A DNA stretch of 64,000 nt from Paraburkholderia ginsengisoli NBRC 100965 (GTDB taxonomy: Bacteria; Pseudomonadota; Gammaproteobacteria; Burkholderiales; Burkholderiaceae): positions 744,001-808,000 of the forward strand of contig NZ_BBJF01000005.1 of NCBI RefSeq assembly GCF_000739735.1. Direction: 5' to 3'. The position numbers and the translations under genes were made by a program. Shown here in pieces: positions 34,308 through 44,077 of the stretch (position 1 is the first letter of the stretch; every line of letters begins with the position of its first letter). The notes under the pieces are model-generated. The model made no database searches and was not told where the DNA came from. It worked only from the letters and a program-made list of their open reading frames with translations.

Positions 34308-35177
34308 GTGGATATGTTCTTGCAGCAGGTTCTCAACGGGTTGACGCTGGGCGGCATCTACAGCCTCGTCGCGCTCGGCCTCACGCTGGTCTACGGCATT
34401 CTCGCGGTGCCGAACTTCGCGCACGGCGCGTTCTACATGGTCGGCGCATTCGTGTCGTTCTACCTGATGAACCGGCTCGGTCTTAACTATTGGCTCGCGA
34501 TGATCGGGTCCGGCGTCGCGGTCGCAGCGCTTGCGATTCTCGCCGAGCGGCTGGTGTTTCATCCGCTGCGCAAGTCTTCCGAGTTGCATCCGATGATCGC
34601 CGCGATCGGCCTGCTGCTCTTTCTCGAAGCCGGCGCGCAAGCCGTCTGGGGCGCCGATTTTCATCGCATGCCCACGCCCTATGCGGGCATCGTCGAGCTG
34701 GGCGGCGTGAGCGCGCCGTTGCAGCGCCTCCTGATCATCGGCGCCGCGTTCGCGCTAGTGGTGCTGCTGCAACTGTTCCTCAGATTCACCGTGATCGGCT
34801 CCAGCATCATCGCGATGGCGCAGGACCGCGAAGGCGCATCGCTGATGGGCATCGACGCGAACAAGGTGACCATGCTCACCTTCGGCATCTCCGGCCTGCT
34901 GGCCGCGGTGGCCGCGACGCTGTATGCACCGATCAACCTCGTCTATCCGGCAATGGGCCAACTGGTGATCCTGAAGGCGTTCGTCATCATCATTCTCGGC
35001 GGCATGGGCAGCGTACCGGGCGCGATCGTCGGCGGACTGATCATCGGCCTCGCGGAGAGCTTCGGCGCGTTCTACATCTCGACCGACTACAAGGACATCA
35101 TCGCGTTCGTGCTGCTGGTGGTGATTCTGTCGGTTCGTCCTCAGGGGCTCTTCACCAGGGAACTGCGTGCGTCATGA
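34308..35177 (+). CDS. Branched-chain-amino-acid-type ABC transporter permease (LivH family)
   Basis: A 289-residue permease with about eight hydrophobic helices, starting with a GTG at 34308 preceded by GGAGG at 11 bases; an ATG two codons later is possible. Typical LivH segments: YSLVALGLTLVYGILAVPNFAHG, MAQDREGASLMGIDANKV and ILGGMGSVPGAIVGGLIIG. LivH-type systems in proteobacteria also carry aromatic acids, amides and urea, so the cargo cannot be assumed to be an amino acid. It overlaps the next gene by four bases. Confidence 0.9.
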   Translation: MDMFLQQVLNGLTLGGIYSLVALGLTLVYGILAVPNFAHGAFYMVGAFVSFYLMNRLGLNYWLAMIGSGVAVAALAILAERLVFHPLRKSSELHPMIAAIGLLLFLEAGAQAVWGADFHRMPTPYAGIVELGGVSAPLQRLLIIGAAFALVVLLQLFLRFTVIGSSIIAMAQDREGASLMGIDANKVTMLTFGISGLLAAVAATLYAPINLVYPAMGQLVILKAFVIIILGGMGSVPGAIVGGLIIGLAESFGAFYISTDYKDIIAFVLLVVILSVRPQGLFTRELRAS

Positions 35178-36202
35178 AATTACTCATGCAACTATTCGAG
35201 CGCAAACGGGGATGGGCGTTGCTGTTCGTGCTCGGACTGCTGTTTCCGTTCGTCGCCGCCAACGACTACATGCTCACCGTGATGTCCACCGCGTACATCT
35301 TCGCGCTGGCCACCGTCGGCCTGAGTCTGATCACCGGCTACACCGGCCAGTTCAATCTCGCGCACGGCAGCTTCATGGCGGTCGGCGCGTATACGGTCGG
35401 CATTCTGACGGTCGATCATCAGGTGCCATTCTGGCTCGCGTTCGTCGCGGCGGGCGTCGTGACGGCAGTGCTCGGCGCGCTGGTCGGGCTCGTGTCGCTG
35501 CGTCTGCGTGGCCATTACTTTTCGATCTTCACGCTGTGCGTCGGCTACATCATGTTTCTCGTCATCGAGAAGTGGGACAGCCTCACGCATGGCGTCGCGG
35601 ACATCATCGGCATTCCCGCGCCTTCGGGTTTCGGGCTCGTCTCGTTCGAAAATCCCCGCGCGCTCTACTACCTCGTGTTCGCGTTCCTCGTGCTCGGCGT
35701 GTGGCTGATGCAACGCATCGTCCACTCGCTGCTCGGCCGCACGTTCATGGCGATCCGCAATAGCGATGGACTCGCGCAATCGCTCGGCATCAACCTGATG
35801 CGCAACAAGGTGCTGGCCTTCGTGCTGTCGGTCGTGTATGCGGGGCTCGCCGGCGGACTGTATGCGGGCGCGGTGCGCTTTCTCGGCCCAGACCTCGCCG
35901 GCGTCGAACACACGTTCGATATGACCATGTACATGCTGGTGGGCGGCATCGGCACGCTCGCGGGTCCGCTCGTCGGCGCGTTGATCATTCCTTGTCTCAC
36001 CCAGTATCTGCAGTTCCTGCAGGAATATCGCTTTGTCGTGTTCGGGCCGATCCTGATTCTGCTGGTGATCTTCCTGCCCAACGGGATCGTCGGTCTGTAC
36101 CAGGCGAGGAAGGTTCGGCGCGCGCAACACGGCGCGCTGGCGGCCGCAAACGCGACGCGCCCGCCTCTGCCGCAACCCACCGGAGGCGACGGCCATGCTT
36201 GA
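35174..36202 (+). CDS. ABC transporter permease (LivM family)
   Basis: A 342-residue second permease: TGYTGQFNLAHGSFMAVGAYTVG, the LRGHYFSIFTLCVGYIMFLVIE helix, and GRTFMAIRNSDGLAQSLGIN, the cytoplasmic loop that contacts the ATPases. It ends with an unusual Arg/Ala/Pro-rich tail (about 25 residues). Start ATG overlaps the livH-type stop; its own end overlaps the next gene by eight bases. Confidence 0.9.
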   Translation: MKLLMQLFERKRGWALLFVLGLLFPFVAANDYMLTVMSTAYIFALATVGLSLITGYTGQFNLAHGSFMAVGAYTVGILTVDHQVPFWLAFVAAGVVTAVLGALVGLVSLRLRGHYFSIFTLCVGYIMFLVIEKWDSLTHGVADIIGIPAPSGFGLVSFENPRALYYLVFAFLVLGVWLMQRIVHSLLGRTFMAIRNSDGLAQSLGINLMRNKVLAFVLSVVYAGLAGGLYAGAVRFLGPDLAGVEHTFDMTMYMLVGGIGTLAGPLVGALIIPCLTQYLQFLQEYRFVVFGPILILLVIFLPNGIVGLYQARKVRRAQHGALAAANATRPPLPQPTGGDGHA

Positions 36203-36959
36203 AATCGATTCGCTCAGCAAGCACTTCGGCGGCCTCGTCGCGGTCGACGACGTCAGCACGCACATCGAAGCCGGCAAGGTCAACGCGATCATCGGGCCGA
36301 ACGGCGCGGGCAAGACCACCTTCTTCAATCTGATCAGCGGCACACATCTGCCGAGTTCGGGCCGCGTCGTCTTGAAAGGCGAGGACGTGACGAAGCTCGG
36401 CGCGGATCAGATGGCACGCCTTGGCGTCGCGCGCACGTTTCAGTCGACCGCATTGTTCGACCGCGCGAGCGTGCTCGACAACCTGATCGTCGGCCACCGT
36501 CTGCGCACGCGCTCCGGGCTGTGGGACGTGCTCACGAACTCGCAGCGGCTCAAACGCGAGGAACGCATCTGCCGCGACAAGGCGCGTGAGGCGCTCGACT
36601 TCGTCGGTCTGTCGGCGATCGCCGACCGGATGGCCGGCGACATCTCGCAGGAAGAACGCAAACGCGCGGCCGTCGCGCTCGCGCTTGCCACCGGACCGAG
36701 CCTGATGCTGCTCGATGAACCGGCCGGCGGCGTGAATCCGGAGGAGACCGAAGGCCTCGCCGATCTGATCCGCAAGCTGGTGAAACACGGCGTGACCGTG
36801 TGCCTCGTCGAACACAAGATGAACATGATCATGAAGCTCGCGGATCGCATCATGGTGCTGAACTACGGCAAGAAAATCGCCGAGGGCACGCCTGCCGAGA
36901 TTCGCGCGAACCCGGCCGTGATCGACGCTTACCTGGGGAGCGAGCATGCTGAAGTTTGA
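36195..36959 (+). CDS. ABC transporter ATPase (LivG family)
   Basis: A 254-residue ATPase: Walker [17 protein letters not shown], LivG-type [18 protein letters not shown], Walker [16 protein letters not shown] and switch [19 protein letters not shown]. The signature loop reads [16 protein letters not shown] instead of the usual LSGG...R; a Ser is still present in ISQEER, and this form is common in a subset of LivG proteins. It overlaps the livF-type gene by 14 bases. Confidence 0.9.
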   Translation: MLEIDSLSKHFGGLVAVDDVSTHIEAGKVNAIIGPNGAGKTTFFNLISGTHLPSSGRVVLKGEDVTKLGADQMARLGVARTFQSTALFDRASVLDNLIVGHRLRTRSGLWDVLTNSQRLKREERICRDKAREALDFVGLSAIADRMAGDISQEERKRAAVALALATGPSLMLLDEPAGGVNPEETEGLADLIRKLVKHGVTVCLVEHKMNMIMKLADRIMVLNYGKKIAEGTPAEIRANPAVIDAYLGSEHAEV

Positions 36960-37653
36960 CAACGTGTCGCTCGACTACGGCAGTTTCCGCGCGCTGGACG
37001 GCATCAACCTGCACGCCGACGACGGCGAACTCGTCGTGCTGCTCGGCGCGAACGGCGCAGGCAAGAGTTCAATCTTTCTCGCGACGAGCGGCCTGCGCCG
37101 CGCCGCGGGCGGCAGCCTGCGCTTCGGCAATCGCGAACTGCTCGGCATGACGCCCGCGCAGATCGTGCGTAGCGGCGTGATTCAGTGTCCCGAGGGACGC
37201 AAGCTGTTTCCCGGCATGTCGGTACTGAAGAACCTGACGCTCGGCGCTTACGTGCATCGCGGCGACAAGGCCGGCAATCGGCGCAATCTCGACCAGGTGT
37301 TCGCGCTGTTTCCGCTGCTCGCCGAACGCAAGGACCATCCGGCCGGGTCGCTCTCCGGCGGACAGCAACAAATGGTGGCGATCGGCCGCGCGATGATGGC
37401 GCGGCCCAAGGTGCTGCTGCTCGACGAACCCTCGCTCGGTCTTGCGCCGCTGGTGGTCAAGCAGGTGTTCGACGTGATCCAGCAGATCAATCGCGCGGGA
37501 ACGACGGTGCTGCTTGCCGAACAGAACGCGTTCGCCGCGCTGAAGATCGCACACCGCGCGTATGTGATCGAGAACGGGCGCATCGTGCTCGAAGGCGATC
37601 ACGCGAGCCTGATGAACAACGAAGCGATTCGCCGCGCGTATGTCGGCGGGTGA
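36946..37653 (+). CDS. ABC transporter ATPase (LivF family)
   Basis: A 235-residue ATPase: Walker [17 protein letters not shown], signature [20 protein letters not shown], Walker [14 protein letters not shown], and a C terminus typical of LivF ([29 protein letters not shown]). It pairs with the LivG-type ATPase. The binding-protein gene follows after 93 bases, which contain an ATTGCCGGCAAT palindrome of unknown meaning. Confidence 0.92.
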   Translation: MLKFDNVSLDYGSFRALDGINLHADDGELVVLLGANGAGKSSIFLATSGLRRAAGGSLRFGNRELLGMTPAQIVRSGVIQCPEGRKLFPGMSVLKNLTLGAYVHRGDKAGNRRNLDQVFALFPLLAERKDHPAGSLSGGQQQMVAIGRAMMARPKVLLLDEPSLGLAPLVVKQVFDVIQQINRAGTTVLLAEQNAFAALKIAHRAYVIENGRIVLEGDHASLMNNEAIRRAYVGG

Positions 37654-37746
37654 CGTATTCGATGATGTGCCGCGCCTGGTTGGCTGCGGCGCATTGCAAC
37701 ATTGCCGGCAATTGACTTGCTGGTCGACAAAGCAAAGGAGACACGT

Positions 37747-38931
37747 ATGACGAACAAACGCTTGCGCGGCCGCGCCGGACTGGTAGCAACCGTCGCGACG
37801 ACCGCATTGATGAGCGCGGGCGCCGCGATGGCGCAGCAGGTGGTGCACATCGGCTTCTCGGGGCCGTTGAGCGGCGGCGCGGCGAAGTACGGCCAGGAAG
37901 TGCTCGACGGCATGCAGATGGCCGCCGCCGACGTCAATCAGGCAGGCATCGACGTGGCGGGCAAGAAGATCAAATTCGAAGTGGTCGCGCTCGACGACAA
38001 GTACAACCCCAGCGAAACCGCGATCAACGCGCGACGTCTCGCGCAGGAACAGCAGGCCGCCGTGGTGCTCGTGCCGCATTCGGGGGGCGGCTTCGCGGTG
38101 CAGACCAGCAACGAGCAGCAGAAGCTGTTGCTGCTCTCTTACACCAGCGTCCCGCAGATCAGTGAACGCGGCAACAAACTGACCGTGCGGATTCCACCCG
38201 CTTTTACGTCGTATCTGAATTCGTTCATCAAGTATGAGATGGCGACTTACGGCAAGAAAGCGGCCCTCGCCGCGACTGATACCGACTATGGGAAGGTCTG
38301 GGTCGCGGCGTTCAAGCCGGCGTGGGAAGCGGCAGGCGGTACGATCGTCGCTGACAACGCCATGTCGTATAACCGGGCGACGGATTTCTATAGCGGCGTG
38401 AGTCGTGTGTTGGCGGCCAAGCCGGATGTGATGTTTATTGGCGGACCTTCGGAGCCGACCGGCCTCGTTGCGCAGCAGGCGCGCGAGTTGGGATTCAAGG
38501 GCGGCTTCATCGTGATGGATCAGGCCAAGCTCGACGAGGTCGCGAAGGTGACTAGCGGCTATGCGCCGTTGAATGGCGCGATTGGGGTGCTGCCGCTTGC
38601 TAACGAAGACACGCCGAATGCCAGGGGTTTTGTCGAACGTTTTCGCAAGAGTCATGGCGGGCGCGATCCTAGCCAGGAAGTGTCGCTGAACTACACGGCG
38701 GTGTATGCGACGGCGCTCGCCATGAAGCTGGCCGGGAGCGTTAGTGATGCCACCGCGATTCGTGGTCAGTTCGATAAGGCGGTAAAGGCGCTGCCGGCGC
38801 AGAATAATCCGCAGAGTGTCACCGGGGTCGATGCTCAGGGCGGGTTTGTAATCGGGAATCCGTTGGCGGCGGTAGTTCAGGGCGGGCAGTTGAAGGCGGC
38901 GACGTTGAGTTCGTTGACCGCCGCAAAGTGA
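37747..38931 (+). CDS. Periplasmic ligand-binding protein of the LivHMGF-type transporter
   Basis: A 394-residue Leu/Ile/Val-binding-protein-like receptor: signal peptide (MTNKRLRGRAGLVATVATTA to AMAQ), then QVVHIGFSGPLSGGAAKYGQ, the usual family I start, and two lobes of periplasmic-binding fold. It captures the unknown substrate. Being last in the operon after a terminator-free gap, it likely shares the promoter at 34.1 kb. Codons late in the gene look less biased than in the ATPase genes. Confidence 0.9.
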   Translation: MTNKRLRGRAGLVATVATTALMSAGAAMAQQVVHIGFSGPLSGGAAKYGQEVLDGMQMAAADVNQAGIDVAGKKIKFEVVALDDKYNPSETAINARRLAQEQQAAVVLVPHSGGGFAVQTSNEQQKLLLLSYTSVPQISERGNKLTVRIPPAFTSYLNSFIKYEMATYGKKAALAATDTDYGKVWVAAFKPAWEAAGGTIVADNAMSYNRATDFYSGVSRVLAAKPDVMFIGGPSEPTGLVAQQARELGFKGGFIVMDQAKLDEVAKVTSGYAPLNGAIGVLPLANEDTPNARGFVERFRKSHGGRDPSQEVSLNYTAVYATALAMKLAGSVSDATAIRGQFDKAVKALPAQNNPQSVTGVDAQGGFVIGNPLAAVVQGGQLKAATLSSLTAAK

Positions 38932-38956
38932 GGGGTTTTCCGGGGCGGTGAAAAGT

Positions 38957-38986
38957 CAGGCGTCCTGGTGACGCCTGTTTTTATTT
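38957..38986 (+). terminator. Rho-independent terminator of the transporter operon
   Basis: CAGGCGTC, loop CTGGT, GACGCCTG (perfect 8-base-pair stem), then TTTTTATTT, 25 bases after the binding-protein stop. The rest of the 363-base region 38932-39294 shows no gene. Confidence 0.9.
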
Positions 38987-39294
38987 GCGGGCAGACATCT
39001 TCTAACGCACGCTCTGTGTGTTCAATCGGTCTCCCTTGCCCGATCGCTCTGTGTTTTCAGATAACCGACAGAGGATTGTCGTGTGTTGGAAGAGAGCCCA
39101 CATGCCGCATGCCTTGAATTGCTCGAATAGAGAGGCAACGCATAGATTTCCCTTCCAGACAGCGTGTTACGGCCGCTTCGCGCGGCGGAAGCGAGCGTGG
39201 CACAGATCGTGAGTAGTAGTTTAGCGAGCGCAAATCAAAGCGCTCAATGACGGCCAGATCCTGCTACCCAACTACTTTTGATAGGTGAATCGAA

Positions 39295-39492
39295 ATGAAC
39301 ACGCTGACTATTGTTGATCTGCATCAGGCGGAGGAACTGTCCCGTTCCCAGATGAGCCGTGTCGTGGGTGGACACGATATCGATAAGGAAAGGGCACTCG
39401 TTGAACTCTACGCTGCTATCCACAGCATGGACGTAACGGCAAATACACCTGACCCGGCTCCGCCCCACGTGTCGATGAAGTTGCCTGCTTAG
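39295..39492 (+). CDS. Small peptide with a double-glycine leader (orphan RiPP/bacteriocin-like precursor)
   Basis: A 65-residue peptide with AGGTGA placed before its ATG and its own terminator after it. Residues 13-26 read EELSRSQMSRVVGG, which fits the double-glycine leader pattern (Glu-Leu-Ser, hydrophobic spacing, Gly-Gly) cut by C39-type peptidase transporters. The 39-residue part after Gly-Gly has no cysteine and ends in a Pro-rich tail (PDPAPPHVSMKLPA). No transporter, immunity or modification gene is next to it. It could be a bacteriocin-like or signalling peptide, or a non-exported small protein. Confidence 0.6.
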   Translation: MNTLTIVDLHQAEELSRSQMSRVVGGHDIDKERALVELYAAIHSMDVTANTPDPAPPHVSMKLPA

Positions 39493-39567
39493 TTGTCGGA
39501 CTCGTTATCGGACGATGACGAACGGCGGCGGTAGAAGACGCGGATGCGCGTCCGGATAGGCGTCTGT

Positions 39568-39602
39568 CATAAGGGCTGGATTACCGGCCCTTATGTTTCT
39601 TT
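39568..39602 (+). terminator. Rho-independent terminator after the leader-peptide gene
   Basis: CATAAGGGC and GCCCTTATG form a perfect 9-base-pair stem (39568-39595) followed by TTTCTTT. It supports the small gene at 39295 as a real, separately transcribed unit. Confidence 0.8.
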
Positions 39603-39674
39603 GCCGGCGCCAGTCTGGTGACCTCTGGCGCGTTTCACCGACCGACGCGCATGCGGCGCGATGAGCCCCGTCCC

Positions 39675-40580
39675 TCACCCCCTCAACTCCCCCACAATCC
39701 TCTCCCGAACCCCCGGCCTTTCCGCAAACGGATCAGTAGGATTCCGGACCATCACAATATCGTCCGACCTCGTCTTCACAGCCCCCAACGCATGCGGATG
39801 AGAAAACACATAAAACCGCTCCTCCCGGATCGCGTCGAACGTCAGCGCAGCGACCTGCTCAGCACTAACCTTCCCCGAACTCACCGCCTTCTCACTCAAC
39901 GCACGCGATACCTTCTGCGACAAAGTCGGCGGCGCATCGTTAGCAAGCTCGGCCGGCCGATTCCGCTGCGCGTGCGCAATCCCCGTCGGCACGAAGTACG
40001 GACACAGCACCGAACAGCCGACCTGCTGCGTAACCAGCGAGAGATCCTGATACAGCGATTCCGTCAACGACACCACTGCGTGCTTCGACACGTTGTACGG
40101 CCCCATCATCGGCGGATTGAGCAGACCCGCCATCGACGCCGTATTGACGATGTACCCGCGATACCCCGCATCGCGTTTCGCCGCCTCCAGCATCAAAGGC
40201 GTAAACGCTCGCACCCCATGAATGACGCCCCACAGATTCACACCGAGCAGCCATTGCCAATCGCGCTCGGTGTTCTCCCACACGAGCCCGCCGCTACCGC
40301 CCACGCCCGCGTTATTGAACACCAGATGCACGCCGCCGAACGCATCGAGCGTAGCGCGCGCCAGCGCGTCGACTTCATCGCCCTTCGCCACATCCACACG
40401 ACGCGCGATCGCCTGCGCGCCGGCCGCGCTCACTTCGGCGAAGGTTTCGTCGAGCGCATCCTGTTGCACGTCCGCCAGCACGAGCCGCATGCCGAGCTTT
40501 GTGCCGAGCCTCGCGAACTCGCGGCCGAAGCCGGAGCCCGCGCCGGTGATCACCGTAACCTTGTCTGCGAAATTGTCCAT
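39675..40580 (-). CDS. Short-chain dehydrogenase/reductase, last gene of the acyl-CoA operon
   Basis: A 301-residue classical SDR: TGAGSGFGREFARLG (cofactor motif), NNAG at about residue 90, catalytic Ser in IVNTASMAGLL and YNVSK (Tyr-x-x-x-Lys). The acidic residue after the second strand (VLADVQQDAL) suggests NAD preference. The C-terminal part is longer than in FabG-type enzymes. Together with the other operon genes it could oxidise a hydroxyl of a CoA ester or alcohol intermediate. Confidence 0.87.
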   Translation of the reverse strand: MDNFADKVTVITGAGSGFGREFARLGTKLGMRLVLADVQQDALDETFAEVSAAGAQAIARRVDVAKGDEVDALARATLDAFGGVHLVFNNAGVGGSGGLVWENTERDWQWLLGVNLWGVIHGVRAFTPLMLEAAKRDAGYRGYIVNTASMAGLLNPPMMGPYNVSKHAVVSLTESLYQDLSLVTQQVGCSVLCPYFVPTGIAHAQRNRPAELANDAPPTLSQKVSRALSEKAVSSGKVSAEQVAALTFDAIREERFYVFSHPHALGAVKTRSDDIVMVRNPTDPFAERPGVRERIVGELRG

Positions 40581-40619
40581 GCGTTGTCCCGTTGGTGAAT
40601 TGAATTGGCGTAGCTTCTG

Positions 40620-42176
40620 TCACGCGCCCGGATAAAACCGCTCACGCAACTCCCGCTTCAATACCTTCCCAATCGCACTACGCGGCAAGCTATCGAGAAA
40701 GCTGAGCGCCGAAATCCGCTGCATCTTGCCAACCCGCGCATTGACCCAGGCGAGCAGCGTGTCCGCATCGATTTGCGCATCCGGACGACGCACCACGAAC
40801 GCCACCGGCGTCTCGCCCCATTGCTCCGATTGCGCGCCGACCACGGCCACCTCCGCAACCTCCGGATGCTGGCGCATTTCCGCTTCCAGATCGCTCGGAT
40901 AGACGTTGAACCCACCCGAAATAATCATGTCCTTCTTGCGGTCGAGCAGCGTCAGAAAACCGTCCGCATCGAAGCGCCCCATATCGCCGGTGCGAATGAA
41001 GCGCTTGCCGCTCGGGTCGTACCACTCCGCTTCCGCAGTCTTGTCGGGCTGCCGGTAGTAACCGGTCATCATCGCCGGCGAATGACCGACGACTTCGCCC
41101 ACCTCGCCCATCGCCACCTCGCGGCCGAGTTCATCGATCAACCGGATATCGTGCCCTTCCATCGGCTGGCCGACCGTATGCAGCTTGTCCGGCCATTCGT
41201 GCGCCTCCAACTGGCACGAGCCGCCGCCTTCGGTCATCCCGTAGTACTCGGTCAGCTTGCCGGGCCAACGGCGCACCACGTCCGCCTTGATGCTCGCCGC
41301 GAACGGCGCGCTGGTGCAGAACTTCGCCTGGAAGCTGGACAGGTCGTAGCGGTCGAAATCCGGATGCGCCATCAACCGTTGATACTGAACCGGCACGAGC
41401 ATCGTGTGCGTCGCGCGATGCCGTTGCGCGAGTTCCAGGTAACGCGTGGTCTCGAACTTCGGCATCAACACGACGGTGCCACCGAAGGTCAGTGTCGGCA
41501 TGAAACTCACGAGCGTCGTGTTCGAATACAACGGAGTTGAGATCAGCGTCGTGGCATCGGGTCCGTAGCCGCGCTGGATGCTGCGCACGGCGTACGCCCA
41601 ACGCATCCCGTGCGATTGCACGATGCCTTTCGGCGTGCCCGTGGTGCCGGACGAATAGATGATGTTGAACGGCCAGGCCGGATCGATCATCACTACTGCG
41701 GGCATGGCGCCCTGCGGCGCGAGCCACGCGTCGAGCGCGGTGCTGCCCGCGTGAGCGTCGAGCGCGATCGGCGTCGCGCTGATTTCCACAGCGACCGGTT
41801 CGAGCAGACGCTTGACGTCGGCATCGAGGAACAGCAGCCGCGCGCCCGAGTTGCCGATCATGCCGACGAGACTCGCCGCGCTCGACGAAGGCGCGAGCGG
41901 CGCGACCGCCGCCCCAGCGCGCAGTCCGCCGAGAAACGCGACCACGTAGTCCACCGATGCGCTCGCGCACAACGCAATCGCATCGCGCGGCTGAACGCCG
42001 TCGCGTTGCAACGCCGCGGCGAAGCGGTCGACGCGCGCATCGAGCGTCGCGTAACTGACCACTTCATCGCCGCAGATCAACGCCGGATGTGCGCCGCGCT
42101 CCTTGCCGAAGCGACGCAGCATGTCGGTGATGCAGACGAAGGGTTCGTCCAGTAGAGCGTCAAGCCATGTCGTCAT
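40620..42176 (-). CDS. AMP-dependent acyl-CoA synthetase
   Basis: A 518-residue ANL-family ligase: P-loop YSSGTTGTPKGIVQSHG, EYYGMTEGGG (A5), RTGDMGRFDADGFLTLLDRKKD (A7-A8) and the C-terminal acylation Lys in LPRSAIGKVLKRELRE. It activates a carboxylic acid to its CoA thioester through an adenylate. Its start lies 17 bases inside the end of the second ligase gene, so the two are translationally coupled. Two ligases in one operon suggest two acid intermediates or a diacid. The substrate is unknown. Confidence 0.88.
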   Translation of the reverse strand: MTTWLDALLDEPFVCITDMLRRFGKERGAHPALICGDEVVSYATLDARVDRFAAALQRDGVQPRDAIALCASASVDYVVAFLGGLRAGAAVAPLAPSSSAASLVGMIGNSGARLLFLDADVKRLLEPVAVEISATPIALDAHAGSTALDAWLAPQGAMPAVVMIDPAWPFNIIYSSGTTGTPKGIVQSHGMRWAYAVRSIQRGYGPDATTLISTPLYSNTTLVSFMPTLTFGGTVVLMPKFETTRYLELAQRHRATHTMLVPVQYQRLMAHPDFDRYDLSSFQAKFCTSAPFAASIKADVVRRWPGKLTEYYGMTEGGGSCQLEAHEWPDKLHTVGQPMEGHDIRLIDELGREVAMGEVGEVVGHSPAMMTGYYRQPDKTAEAEWYDPSGKRFIRTGDMGRFDADGFLTLLDRKKDMIISGGFNVYPSDLEAEMRQHPEVAEVAVVGAQSEQWGETPVAFVVRRPDAQIDADTLLAWVNARVGKMQRISALSFLDSLPRSAIGKVLKRELRERFYPGA

Positions 42177-43893
42177 CGCGCAGCGCCTCCGTTACCGCGT
42201 TTGCGTTGTTAGCAGCGGCGGCCGTGCGCGCCGCGTCCTCTTCCTGCAACACGCGCCACAAAATCTTGCCGCTGCCGGACTTCGGCAACGACGCGACGAA
42301 CTCGACGATGCGCGGCGCCTTATACGCCGCCATCTGTTCGTGCGCCCAGTCGATGATCTCCTGCGCGCCGATCTTCCCCGCATGCGCGGCGTCGGGCACC
42401 ACGAGTGCCTTCACGGTCTCGCCGCGCTTCTCGTCCTTCACGCCGATCACGCACACCTCGTGAATCGCCGGATGCCGGTACATCAGCGCTTCGACCTCGG
42501 CCGGCCAGACCTTGTAGCCGGATGCGTTGATCATCCGTTTGAGGCGGTCGGTCATGAAGAAATAGCCGTCCTCGTCGATATGTCCGAGATCGCCGGTGCG
42601 CAGAAAACGCTTGCCGTCGAGTTCGATAAACGCCTCGGCGGTCGCCTTCGGATTGCGCCAGTAGCCTTGCATCACCTGCGGAGCGTTGACGACGATCTCG
42701 CCCGTTTCGCCTTGCGGCAGCTCCTGCAGTGTGACCGGATCGATCACACGCGAGTCCACGTCGAACACGGGGATGCCCAGGCACTGCGGCTTCGGACGAT
42801 GCGGCGGATTGATGTGTGTGCCGGCGATCGTCTCCGACATGCCGTAGCCTTCGATGTAATCGAGGCCGGTTAGCGTCTTGAGCTTCTTCGCGATCGCATC
42901 CGGCATCGCCGCGCCGCCGCCGCGCGCGCCGCTCAGGCTCGATAGATCGTATTCACCGAGCTTCGGATTCGACAGGAAGTCGACCATCATCGTCGAGATC
43001 GACTGCCACGCGGTCACGCGATATTTCTGCATGCATAGCGCGGCAGCGTCGCGGTCCCAGCGCGGCAGCACGACGATCGTCGCGCCGGAAAAGACCGCGC
43101 TATTCATGCCGCCCTGCATGCCGGTCACGTGAAAGAACGGCAGTACGGAAAGATAAACGCCGTCGGCCGGCGCCGCGAACCACACGCAGCCGCCGAGCGC
43201 CGTGCTCATCACGCTGCGATGCGTGTGCATGCAGCCCTTCGGTTTGCCGGTGGTGCCGGACGTGTACGGCATCACGCACAGATCGTCGGCGCCGGTGGTG
43301 AGCGGGCCGGGCGCGAGCTTGCGATCGAGCACGGCTTGCCACGACGTGACGCCGTCGAGATTAAAGCTCCTGCGCGGCGCGGCGACAAACTCGGGCACCG
43401 CGATCGGCGACGGCCGCTTCAGATAATCGCTATACGTCGCGACGATCGCGTGTTCAAGCCCCCGCCCCTCCCCCTTGCCGAGCAGCGGCTCGACGTTCGC
43501 GAACAGGCACTGCGGCACGATGATCGTGGTCGCGCCGCTGTCCTCGACATAGTGCGCGAGCTCGGTGCTCATGTTCATCGGGTTGACCGGCACCACGACC
43601 GCGTTGGCCCGCAGAATGCCGTAGTACGCGATGATCCATTGCGGGCTGTTCTGCATGTAGAGCAGCACGCGGTCGCCCGCTTTCACGCGGCACTCGTGCT
43701 GCAGGAAGCCGGCAATGCGCTCGGCTTCGTCCTTGAATTCGGCGAACGAAACCGGCGTGTCGTAGAAGACGATAAACGGCTTGTCGGGAAAGCGCGCCGC
43801 CGACACTTCGGCGTTATAGAAGATATTGGTCTCGGGCAGCGTCAGATGCAGTGGCACTTGCGGCGGCCAATGCGGATGATGGCGTTCGTTCAT
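42160..43893 (-). CDS. AMP-dependent (long-chain-type) acyl-CoA ligase
   Basis: A 577-residue ANL-family ligase: YTSGTTGKPKGCMHTHRSVM, GYGMSETIAGTH, RTGDLGHIDEDGYFFMTDRLKRMI and LPKSGSGKILWRVLQEE with the catalytic Lys. It is closest in look to fatty-acid/3-methylmercaptopropionate CoA ligases. With the DmdC-like acyl-CoA dehydrogenase across the divergent promoter it could form a beta-oxidation-like pair. The C-terminal tail is Ala/Asn-rich. It follows a 184-base gap without a gene. Confidence 0.87.
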   Translation of the reverse strand: MNERHHPHWPPQVPLHLTLPETNIFYNAEVSAARFPDKPFIVFYDTPVSFAEFKDEAERIAGFLQHECRVKAGDRVLLYMQNSPQWIIAYYGILRANAVVVPVNPMNMSTELAHYVEDSGATTIIVPQCLFANVEPLLGKGEGRGLEHAIVATYSDYLKRPSPIAVPEFVAAPRRSFNLDGVTSWQAVLDRKLAPGPLTTGADDLCVMPYTSGTTGKPKGCMHTHRSVMSTALGGCVWFAAPADGVYLSVLPFFHVTGMQGGMNSAVFSGATIVVLPRWDRDAAALCMQKYRVTAWQSISTMMVDFLSNPKLGEYDLSSLSGARGGGAAMPDAIAKKLKTLTGLDYIEGYGMSETIAGTHINPPHRPKPQCLGIPVFDVDSRVIDPVTLQELPQGETGEIVVNAPQVMQGYWRNPKATAEAFIELDGKRFLRTGDLGHIDEDGYFFMTDRLKRMINASGYKVWPAEVEALMYRHPAIHEVCVIGVKDEKRGETVKALVVPDAAHAGKIGAQEIIDWAHEQMAAYKAPRIVEFVASLPKSGSGKILWRVLQEEDAARTAAAANNANAVTEALRDDDMA

Positions 43894-44077
43894 AGGCGTC
43901 TCCTGCTTGACTGTCGTCGCGCGCGTCGCTGCGGGCGCGCGCGTCGTTCATGTGCGCCGCGCGGCGGATGCGCTTCGCTGCGCGAGGCGTTCCGCTCATG
44001 CGTCGGCTTGTACATCGGTTGATACGTCTGCTCGCGTGCCTTTCGATACACGGCACGTGCTGGACCGGATGGGCGTC

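Noticed and set aside
33931..34344. A 137-codon plus-strand frame in the aldolase/transporter divergent region
   Set aside because: It covers the operator and promoter of the transporter operon, runs into the first gene and has no domain or ribosome binding site.
37701..37712. Palindrome ATTGCCGGCAAT between the LivF-type and binding-protein genes
   Set aside because: Isolated 12-base dyad with no second copy in the window and no T-run; too little to call a site.
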